DNA of 20,974 nt. It comes from an uncultured Eubacteriales bacterium. GTDB taxonomy: Bacteria; Bacillota; Clostridia; Monoglobales; Monoglobaceae. The translations under genes and the position numbers were made by a program. This document shows positions 6,798 through 13,295 of this stretch, in pieces. The notes under the pieces were generated by a model. It worked only from the letters and a program-made list of their open reading frames with translations, made no database searches and was not told the DNA's origin. How positions within the stretch are numbered: the stretch's first letter is position 1; each line of letters starts with the position of its first letter. The stretch is from positions 1-20,974 of the forward strand of contig URAN01000053.1 of assembly GCA_900545865.1 (NCBI GenBank), given 5' to 3'.

Positions 6798-6886
6798 CAA
6801 AAATATAAATAATTTTATTGAAATATTGCCCGTAGCCCATACAGTTGCCAAGCCCAACCGCAAGGTAAAAATTATTTATATTTTTG
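6798..6886. other. Large inverted repeat with structured GC-rich core (unidentified element)
   Basis: The 19-base arms CAAAAATATAAATAATTTT (6798-6816) and AAAATTATTTATATTTTTG (6868-6886) are perfect complements. They enclose a 51-nt core, unlike its surroundings in base composition. The core can fold further: UUGC (6826-6829) with GCAA (6860-6863), and GUUG (6844-6847) with CAAC (6855-6858) closing the loop CCAAGCC, followed by GG at 6864-6865. It lies between terL and the next gene, with no open frame. It may be a structured RNA, a small palindromic (MITE-like) repeat, or an mRNA processing site. I could not place it in a known RNA class. Confidence 0.6.
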
Positions 6887-6954
6887 AATGGAGTAAATAT
6901 TTTCTGTAGGGATTTGATTAATAATTAAAATAAAAATGAAAGGTAGAAAATGTA

Positions 6955-7392
6955 ATGGCAAAAATGAATGTAAGAAAAATGAAAATGAGATGTGATGTGA
7001 AAGGGTGCAGGAACGTTGATTCGTATTGCATTTCAAGGTCGGCGGAATTGGGCGGCGTTGTCATATGCGAGGATTGCTTGCGTGACGCTTTGACCGCAAT
7101 CGAGAATTATGTTGAACCGAAAAAGAAAACGGACACGAAGCCGCCCGAGTTGTTTTATTCGGGGATTGAGGACATCGTATCGGAAGTATCGGATAACGAT
7201 GATGAGTTATCTCTTGCGGGTGAGGCGGCGGAAAACGATACATCTCAAAAGGACGTCCCGAACACAGAGGATATTCAAAACACGGAAACGGAAGATGTAC
7301 CTAATTTGTCGAAGAAGCCGACAAATTCAAAATCGGCAACGCCAAAACGGGCGACGAAGAAAAAGACAGCCGAGAGGGGAAACGATAAATAA
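6955..7392 (+). CDS. Putative zinc-ribbon phage protein with disordered tail
   Basis: A 145-residue protein of unknown function. The N-terminus carries C13-x4-C18 and C38-x2-C41 (CDVKGC and CEDC), enough to bind one zinc ion in a small ribbon of about 45 residues. The rest is low complexity: acidic Asp/Glu/Asn/Thr-rich (about 75-120), then a basic Lys/Arg/Thr tail. An AAAGG site lies 11 bases before the ATG at 6955, and an in-frame ATG at 6964 is possible. It sits between terL and portal and its stop codon overlaps the next start (TAATG), so it belongs to the morphogenesis operon. A packaging or DNA-binding accessory role is only a guess. Confidence 0.65.
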   Translation: MAKMNVRKMKMRCDVKGCRNVDSYCISRSAELGGVVICEDCLRDALTAIENYVEPKKKTDTKPPELFYSGIEDIVSEVSDNDDELSLAGEAAENDTSQKDVPNTEDIQNTETEDVPNLSKKPTNSKSATPKRATKKKTAERGNDK

Positions 7393-7580
7393 TGGATATG
7401 TACAAAATTTGTTTGTTTCTTTTAGTTATTATAGTTGCACAGCTTGTCACACATTATAAAGAACGGCGTGACCTGTATGACAGGATTACGGGTGCGCCGC
7501 CGAAAAAGAATGTCAAGCCGCCGAGTACGCCAAAGTCGGCACACGAAAAGGCTTTGGAAGAATGGCGAAAGACATATTGA
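7392..7580 (+). CDS. Small single-pass membrane protein
   Basis: A 62-residue protein starting on the last base of the upstream stop codon. Residues about 5-21 (ICLFLLVIIVAQLV) form one hydrophobic helix near the N-terminus. The remainder is a basic, proline-rich tail (APPKKNVKPPSTPKSA) and a short charged helix. I do not recognise the family. Size and topology recall holin- or spanin-like small proteins, but these normally sit in a lysis cassette, not between terminase and portal. Start overlap and codon use like its neighbours support a real gene. Confidence 0.6.
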   Translation: MDMYKICLFLLVIIVAQLVTHYKERRDLYDRITGAPPKKNVKPPSTPKSAHEKALEEWRKTY

Positions 7581-7614
7581 TATTTAGTATTTCATTAAAG
7601 AGTGGTGATACAGA

Positions 7615-9642
7615 ATGATTATGAGATTCAGTCCGCCCGTGAGCGGCATTGTCGGAAAGCTGTCGGCTCTGTTCGGCAGGGGTGGCGATGATGAGGGCGA
7701 TAACCTCGCAATCGATGTTGATGATGAGGGCAAGACCTTATACAAAGAGGATATTATTGCAGAGGTTTTTGAGGACTTGAAAAAGCGTAAGGATGAGCGC
7801 GGTATGCTTGAACAGCAGTGGACGCTCAATGCGAATTTTTTGGTCGGAAACCAATATTGTGACATTAACCCTTATCGCGGTGACATTGAACAGCTAAAAC
7901 CCGTCTATGACTGGATGGAACACGAAGCGTTCAACAACATAGCCGTTTTGATAGATACCCGAAAGGCGAACCTTAAAAAGATTTCGTACAGAATGAAAGT
8001 CAAGCCGAGAACAAACGAACTTGACGATTATGCGAAAGCGGAGGTCAGCACCGACATACTTCAATACACGCAGACGAACACCGATTTTGAATCAAAGCGG
8101 AATATGATGATAGATTGGAACGAACTTTGCGGCAATGTGTTTTGGATGTCGTGGTGGGACGCATACAAGGGTGAGATTGTCGGAACGGAAGAAATAATTA
8201 AAACGGACGAGGACGGCAACGAGAGAAAGACCGAAAAGGCGTATTATGAGGGGGATATAGATTATGGCTTGATTACGCCGTATGAATTATATCCCGAGAG
8301 CGTTTTTAAAGAAACGATTGAAGCGCAGAGGTCAATTATCATTGAACAGGTCAAGACGGTTGATGATGTATATGACTTATACGGAATCAAGGTTGACGGC
8401 GGCGAGGTTGAAACGTTTGAATTAACACCTCTTGCGTCAAGCGGCGGTTTGGGTCGCGAAAACACGGTTATGACCCTCGGTCATCGGACGATGGATGACG
8501 CGGTAAAGGTTATCACATATATGGAAAGACCGTCAAAATACAGACCTCACGGGCGAATGATTATCATTGTCGGCGATGATGAGCTTGTATATTACGGTGA
8601 CCTTCCGTATGACAGGATTCCGATTGTACAAATAAAATGCCGCGAGATTGCGGGACAGTTTTACGGCAAGTCGGTAATTGAGGACTTGATACCGTATCAG
8701 CGTGCGCTGAACGGTTGTATAAATAAGATTCACGAATACATAAAGAGGATTGTTTTAAACGGATTTTATGCGCAAGAGGGCAGTATCGATATTGAGGAGT
8801 ACGAAGCGAACGGCTTGCACCCCGGGGCAATAATGGTGTATTCGAGGGACGGACAGCCGCCGACCCCGATACCGAACGGGAATTTGCCGTCGGAAATTAT
8901 GTCGGAGCGGTATAACCTAAAGACCGATATGGAATACGTCGCAGGAACGTCACAGCTTATGGTAAACGGTGCAACGCCGTCGGGCGTGACATCGGGAACG
9001 GCGATAGAGAACCTTATGGAAATCGACAACACGCGATTATCTATGACGGGTGATTATATCAGGAACGGCATACGGAAAATGGCGATTATGTGGCTTGATA
9101 TATACAAGAGGTATGCAAACACACAGAGGGTTGTCAGATATGTCGGAAGCAACGATATAGCAAAGGCGATTGTTTGGAGCGGTGAGGATATAAACAGCAC
9201 GGATGTTGAATACACGACCGAGAACGAGCTTTTGACATCAGAAGAAGTACAGAAACAGAAGTTTATGGAAGCGTATTCTATGGGATTGTTCGCCGATGAG
9301 AACGGTCGGGTATCGGAGAGGGTCAAAAACCGAATGCTTGAATGTATGAAGGTCGGGAATTACAGCGAAATATTGTCGGTCAACACCTTGCATATGCAGG
9401 CGGCACAGCGCGAAAACGTATTTTTTGAACAGGGTGTTATGCCGCAGGTTTCGGAGTTTGACAATCACGAGATACACATAGAGGAACATATGCGGTATAT
9501 ATTGCAGATGGATTTTCACATTATGAAGATGAAAAAGCCCGAATGGGCGGCGGTTTTGGAAAGCCACCTGAGGGAACACCAAGCCGCCGTACAACAGGCG
9601 GCCGCGACGGCAATGATGGCGGCGATGCAAAATAATGCGTAA
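7615..9642 (+). CDS. Portal protein, P22-like
   Basis: A 675-residue protein forming the dodecameric ring at one capsid vertex through which DNA enters and leaves. Length and architecture are close to the large portals of P22-type podoviruses (about 700 residues) rather than the 400-500 residues of most siphovirus portals. Recognisable segments include LNANFLVGNQYCDINPY and YDWMEHEAFNNIAVLIDTRK in the N-terminal wing, IPYQRALNGCINKIHEYIKR and GTAIENLMEIDNTRLS in the stem/crown region, and a helical Gln/Ala-rich C-terminus. ATG 7615 follows a GTGGTGAT site, and ATG 7621 is an alternative. The last codons and stop lie in a repeat that continues downstream (9634 onward), so the original C-terminus may have been altered. 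Confidence 0.88.
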   Translation: MIMRFSPPVSGIVGKLSALFGRGGDDEGDNLAIDVDDEGKTLYKEDIIAEVFEDLKKRKDERGMLEQQWTLNANFLVGNQYCDINPYRGDIEQLKPVYDWMEHEAFNNIAVLIDTRKANLKKISYRMKVKPRTNELDDYAKAEVSTDILQYTQTNTDFESKRNMMIDWNELCGNVFWMSWWDAYKGEIVGTEEIIKTDEDGNERKTEKAYYEGDIDYGLITPYELYPESVFKETIEAQRSIIIEQVKTVDDVYDLYGIKVDGGEVETFELTPLASSGGLGRENTVMTLGHRTMDDAVKVITYMERPSKYRPHGRMIIIVGDDELVYYGDLPYDRIPIVQIKCREIAGQFYGKSVIEDLIPYQRALNGCINKIHEYIKRIVLNGFYAQEGSIDIEEYEANGLHPGAIMVYSRDGQPPTPIPNGNLPSEIMSERYNLKTDMEYVAGTSQLMVNGATPSGVTSGTAIENLMEIDNTRLSMTGDYIRNGIRKMAIMWLDIYKRYANTQRVVRYVGSNDIAKAIVWSGEDINSTDVEYTTENELLTSEEVQKQKFMEAYSMGLFADENGRVSERVKNRMLECMKVGNYSEILSVNTLHMQAAQRENVFFEQGVMPQVSEFDNHEIHIEEHMRYILQMDFHIMKMKKPEWAAVLESHLREHQAAVQQAAATAMMAAMQNNA

Positions 9643-9812
9643 TTCGGAATGCGGGATGCGGAATTATGCGGAAACCGCATAAATCGATGACCATCTCACG
9701 GGGCGTCGGGGACGCCGCCCCCTACAACCAAACGGAACGTGTACGAAAATCTGTAGGGGCGCCCCCATGTGGGCGCCCGAACACACCAACAAACGATACA
9801 AATTATGAGGGA
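9634..9812. repeat. Composite palindromic repeat inserted at the portal stop codon
   Basis: This begins AATGCGTAATTCGGAAT, a 17-mer found again at 18664-18680, and ends CAAATTATGAGGGA, matched by CAAATTATGAGGAA at 18697-18710. Between lie three hairpins: TTATGCGG / CCGCATAA (9664-9671 with 9675-9682), GGCGTC / GACGCC (9702-9707 with 9711-9716) and GGGCGCCC / GGGCGCCC (9757-9764 with 9771-9778). It resembles host-type intergenic repeats of Clostridia. The portal stop codon (9640-9642) is inside it. The frame at 9666-9932 crosses it and is not a gene. Confidence 0.65.
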
Positions 9813-9844
9813 ACACCTCAATTAATGAAAGGAATGATTTTATT

Positions 9845-10906
9845 ATGGCAAAGAATTTTGATGAAGCAACCAAAGAGGCGGAAAACGCTTTTGAGGAGTA
9901 TTACAACAACGACAACGCACCCGAAGATATAACACCCGAACAGGGGATTGATTCGGGCAATGCGGAAAACACGGAAAGCGCAGAACCGATAACGGACAAC
10001 GCGGCACAGGCGGCGGATATTCCGACCGACTTAACCGACAACACGGCGCAAACAGCCGAACCGACAAATACGGACGGTGCAAACCCGCAGGCGGCAAACG
10101 CGGAAGCGGACGCGCTTGAAACACAGGCGGCACAGGACAGCCAAGTGATAGACGAGGCGGTCAGCACAGCGGAGACGGCGGCGCAGGAGCTTAACAGAAC
10201 AAGCGCGGAGCTGGGGCAGATGAGAGAACAGAACGCCGCATTGCAGGAACAGCTCAGACAATTGTCGGAGCAGATAAAGCAGATGTCACAGCAACAGGAG
10301 GAGAGCATTGTAGCCGAAACGATAACACAGCCGCATTTGGATATAAACGGTTTGGCGTTTGCGGATGATGAAACCGTTGCGGCGGCGGAAGCCGAATACG
10401 CCAAGCAAATGGCGGAGTATGTGAGAGGCGGTCTTATGGACGAGCTTGCACCTTATATAAATGAGGCGAAAGAGGGAAAACGCCGCGCACAAAGGGATGA
10501 AGTCTTTGACGGCTTGTCGAGAGTAAAGGAGCTTGACGGAATATCGGGCAGGCGCAGACAGCTTGACAGCATTATCGAAAGCAACAAGGCTTTATCATCG
10601 GATGATATACCCGATGATGAAAAATACATAATGGCATACGCGATAGCGAGGGGCATTGACGCGATGAACGCACCGCCCCAAGAACCGCCGAAAGAGATGA
10701 CGCCCGAGGAGTTCCTTGAAAAATACAAGGCGAATGAGGAATATCGAAAGCTCATAGAACAGGACAGAATATCGGCGGTTAAAGACAGTCAGCAAGTGCC
10801 GCAATTTTCCGCAAGCAGCGGAGCGGTAAATGCAGCACTTAATATACCCGAAAAGCCCAAGACGTGGGAAGAAGCGTCAGAGCGCACACGTCACGCTTTC
10901 AGGTAA
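9845..10906 (+). CDS. Capsid scaffolding protein (probable)
   Basis: A 353-residue, highly charged, helical protein between portal and major capsid, the usual place of the scaffold that guides procapsid assembly and then leaves. Residues 1-100 are disordered and rich in Ala, Asn, Asp, Glu and Thr. A coiled coil follows at about 105-155 (LNRTSAELGQMREQNAALQE). The C-terminal half is helical and acidic, with a final Arg/His-rich end (ASERTRHAFR) suitable for coat contact. AAAGGA precedes the ATG at 9845. No protease gene is seen, which fits P22-type assembly, where the scaffold is not cleaved. Scaffolds diverge quickly, so the call rests on position and composition. Confidence 0.75.
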   Translation: MAKNFDEATKEAENAFEEYYNNDNAPEDITPEQGIDSGNAENTESAEPITDNAAQAADIPTDLTDNTAQTAEPTNTDGANPQAANAEADALETQAAQDSQVIDEAVSTAETAAQELNRTSAELGQMREQNAALQEQLRQLSEQIKQMSQQQEESIVAETITQPHLDINGLAFADDETVAAAEAEYAKQMAEYVRGGLMDELAPYINEAKEGKRRAQRDEVFDGLSRVKELDGISGRRRQLDSIIESNKALSSDDIPDDEKYIMAYAIARGIDAMNAPPQEPPKEMTPEEFLEKYKANEEYRKLIEQDRISAVKDSQQVPQFSASSGAVNAALNIPEKPKTWEEASERTRHAFR

Positions 10907-10947
10907 AATATAAAATTTATTAATCTGTTTTGAAAGGATGATGAAAA

Positions 10948-12222
10948 ATGGCAGATGTACAGAACTTAAAAACTTTTGAAAAAGTTCTAAAAGAAAATTA
11001 TTTGCCGGTGTGGAACAATATGCTGAACATTGAACCGACACCGTTTTTGGCAAAAATCAAAAAGAAAACGCTTAAATCCAACAAAATTGTTGCGGCGGCT
11101 GATATTGGTCTCGCAGGCGGTTTCGGATTCGGCGAAGAGGGTATGAACACACCTCAGGCAGGACGCGTAAGATTCGAGCGTTTTGAAACAACGGCAAAGG
11201 ATATGTATGTTGACATCGGTATATCGGCAAAGGCGGTAAGGCTCACGGGAAGCGCGGGCGCAATGGCTGACGCGCTCGATACCGAAATCAAGGGTGCATA
11301 TGCGGCGGCGAAATGGAATGTCGGACGTTCGTATTTCGGCAACGGTTCGGGTGTTCTCTGTAAGGTGCGTGACGCGACAACGTATTCAAACGGTGTTATC
11401 ACCGCGTATGTAAACGATGTCAAGATGCTTAAAGAGGGATTGACCGTTGACCTTTATGTAAAGGGCGGAACGACACCCGATTCAAACGGAACGGCTCTCA
11501 GAATCAAGTCTATCGAGCATATGACTACTGCCTTTACCCCGACGGGTGAGGGTGCGGCGGCTGAAAAGGTTTATAAAATAACCTTAGACGGCGCGAGTGC
11601 AAATACGTCTATCACAAAGGCGGCAATCGCAAGCGGCGCGGAGACAGGCGGCGGATTTATCACCGTTCAGAACTCTTATAACCGCGAAATCACAGGCTTG
11701 GGCGCAATCTTTGACAATAACATCGCAAAGATTTACGGCGTGGACAAAGCGTCGAATCCTTACCTTTATCCGACCGTTATCGGCTGTGACACGGGCGGCG
11801 TAACAAATCAGGACATCACAAGAGGATTGAGATTTGCGCAGAGAGAAAAGAACTCGGATGTAGATATGCTGCTTTGCGGCGATGACGCATTTGACGCATA
11901 TGTTGCATACCTCGAAACAAACAAGCTCAGAGTTGAGGGCAGAGAGTTAGAGGGCGGATTTAAGTCCATTAAATTCATATTCGGCAACAAAGAGGTTGAC
12001 GTTGTGAACGAACAGTTTGTACCCGACGGCGAAATGTGGGGTATCGACACATCGGCTCTTGAACTGCATACACAGGAATGGAATTTCTGTGAGTTACAGG
12101 GCGGCGGTATCTTTAACCTTAAAGAAAACAGGTCGGAATACCGCGCTTTGCTTGCGAACTACGGCGAGCTTATCTGTAAGAACCCCGGCGGCTGTGTGCG
12201 TTTTTACAATTGCGCAGGCTGA
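10948..12222 (+). CDS. Major capsid protein
   Basis: A 424-residue coat protein following the scaffold gene, preceded by an AAAGGA site. The sequence shows the pattern of HK97-fold capsid proteins: an N-terminal helical arm (FEKVLKENYLPVWNNMLN), an E-loop-like segment rich in Gly and Phe (GLAGGFGFGEEGMNTPQAG), a spine-helix region and the family phrase YFGNGSGVL, then an inserted beta-rich part (about 150-240) and an A-domain with DVDMLLCGDDAFDAYVAYL. Its length is like the P22 coat protein (430). The absence of a large N-terminal delta domain agrees with a separate scaffold. A hairpin just after the gene may raise its message level. Confidence 0.85.
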   Translation: MADVQNLKTFEKVLKENYLPVWNNMLNIEPTPFLAKIKKKTLKSNKIVAAADIGLAGGFGFGEEGMNTPQAGRVRFERFETTAKDMYVDIGISAKAVRLTGSAGAMADALDTEIKGAYAAAKWNVGRSYFGNGSGVLCKVRDATTYSNGVITAYVNDVKMLKEGLTVDLYVKGGTTPDSNGTALRIKSIEHMTTAFTPTGEGAAAEKVYKITLDGASANTSITKAAIASGAETGGGFITVQNSYNREITGLGAIFDNNIAKIYGVDKASNPYLYPTVIGCDTGGVTNQDITRGLRFAQREKNSDVDMLLCGDDAFDAYVAYLETNKLRVEGRELEGGFKSIKFIFGNKEVDVVNEQFVPDGEMWGIDTSALELHTQEWNFCELQGGGIFNLKENRSEYRALLANYGELICKNPGGCVRFYNCAG

Positions 12223-12249
12223 TAGGTATAAGTATTGTATTTTTGTCGC

Positions 12250-12274
12250 TTTCGGGGGCGTTATGCCCCCGAGG
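12250..12274 (+). other. GC-rich hairpin after the major capsid gene
   Basis: TCGGGGGC (12252-12259), loop GTTAT, GCCCCCGA (12265-12272), extended by two T-G wobbles. There is no T tract on the plus strand, so full termination is unlikely. A stable stem directly after a capsid gene usually works as a 3'-end stabiliser or an attenuator that lowers downstream expression relative to coat. Confidence 0.5.
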
Positions 12275-12318
12275 AATGCGGCACTTGCTGAACAAAATTT
12301 AAAGGAGTGTGTTTCGTT

Positions 12319-12660
12319 ATGAACGCGAGAATAATTTATGAAAAAGTAAACCTTGTTGTGCCTTTGGAACAGCGGAGGTTTTTTAATTATTTAAACGACA
12401 CGGTATCGGAGCTTTTGGCATCGTATGACAAATTTGTTTTGGCGGACGGAGCGGAATTCGAACCGATTATGTCGCTTGACAACGATTTAGCCGTACGGCC
12501 GCTGTTTATGCAGGCAATCGTTGACAATATTTTATTTTATGCGAGCGGAAACGAAGCGTATAAAAGCGAGTTTGTACGAAAGGCACAAGAGGCTTATTTA
12601 AAATATTGGAATGACAACGCCAAAGGCAGAGTTTGGGGCGGAAGGACGGTGACGTGGTGA
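12319..12660 (+). CDS. Head-tail connector-like protein
   Basis: A 113-residue, mainly helical protein directly after the major capsid gene. The ATG at 12319 follows AAAGGAG (12301-12307). Helices around QRRFFNYLNDTVSELLASY and VRPLFMQAIVDNILFYAS, and the location, suit small connector/adaptor proteins that seal the portal after packaging. It may instead be a small virion protein specific to this phage group. The last base of its stop codon is the first base of the next ATG (TGATG), so the two are translationally coupled and probably act together. Confidence 0.55.
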   Translation: MNARIIYEKVNLVVPLEQRRFFNYLNDTVSELLASYDKFVLADGAEFEPIMSLDNDLAVRPLFMQAIVDNILFYASGNEAYKSEFVRKAQEAYLKYWNDNAKGRVWGGRTVTW

Positions 12661-13280
12661 TGTTTGACAGCGGTATTTCGGCGGCGGACTTAATCGCCGA
12701 TATTATAACCGAAGCGGATGTGGCTTATCCGATAACGAATCGGAGCTATGTCGGGTGGCTGACGGCACTCGAACAGCTTATATACAGCGAAATAATCAAG
12801 GAACAGCGGTGTTTGACGATTGACAGAGCCGATATATCATCAAACGAGATTGATTTGGCGACGGCAGATGTGCCGAACGGTCACGCAAAGCCGAGGTTTG
12901 AGGATATATACACTGTGTTTGTCGGTGACAGACAGCTCATCAAGACAAATTTGACAAGCGGTGCGACCTTTCCGGATGTTTATTATAAGATAAACGGTAA
13001 TTTGGGTTTTAATTCACCCTATGCGAGGTCATACGGTATGAAAATAATGTACTTTGTACGCCCCGAGGTTAAGACGGTATCGGAAAATGACGAGATAGAC
13101 AGCAAAAATGTAATGCTGCCGCCCGAGTTTTTGGATATTGCGAGGGCAAAGCTGAGGGGCGAAGCGTATAAGATAGCGAACGAAGATGTTTTGGCGGCGA
13201 AATGGCTGAGTGACTATAACGTTTTATTGGAAACGTTTAAACAGTGGATAAAACAGCGGCAGGCGGCGTTTGCTATGTGA
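12660..13280 (+). CDS. Head-completion/adaptor protein, P22 gp4-like position
   Basis: A 206-residue protein between the small connector and the gp10-like tail hub. This is the gene position of P22 gp4, the first tail accessory factor, which binds under the portal. The N-terminal half includes helical stretches (ISAADLIADIITEADVAYPI, VGWLTALEQLIYSEII), then a beta-rich middle (YTVFVGDRQLIKTN) and a C-terminal helical end (ILLPPEF-like segment MLPPEFLDIARAKLRGEAYK). ATG 12660 overlaps the upstream stop by one base, and an earlier in-frame start at 12633 lies inside the upstream gene and is less likely. The assignment is by gene order and size, not by a decisive motif. Confidence 0.55.
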   Translation: MFDSGISAADLIADIITEADVAYPITNRSYVGWLTALEQLIYSEIIKEQRCLTIDRADISSNEIDLATADVPNGHAKPRFEDIYTVFVGDRQLIKTNLTSGATFPDVYYKINGNLGFNSPYARSYGMKIMYFVRPEVKTVSENDEIDSKNVMLPPEFLDIARAKLRGEAYKIANEDVLAAKWLSDYNVLLETFKQWIKQRQAAFAM

Positions 13281-13295
13281 TTTGAGGTGTGATAT

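Noticed and set aside
6798..6886. Assignment of the element to twister, twister-sister, pistol or hammerhead ribozymes
   Set aside because: Single motifs recall these classes (CCAAGCC loop, CCGCAAGG, AGTTGC near AAGCCC), but required partner segments are missing: no GGGC pseudoknot strand for pistol, no CTGATGA/GAAA for hammerhead, and no twister 3' strand. It is kept only as an unidentified structure.
9666..9932. 88-codon open frame between portal and scaffold
   Set aside because: It crosses the palindromic repeat and overlaps the true scaffold start in another frame.
9901..10404. 167-codon minus-strand open frame, rich in Ser/Ala/Cys
   Set aside because: It is antisense to the scaffold gene. 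The Ala/Ser/Cys composition is the mirror of the Ala/Gln/Asp-rich scaffold, and there is no ribosome site.
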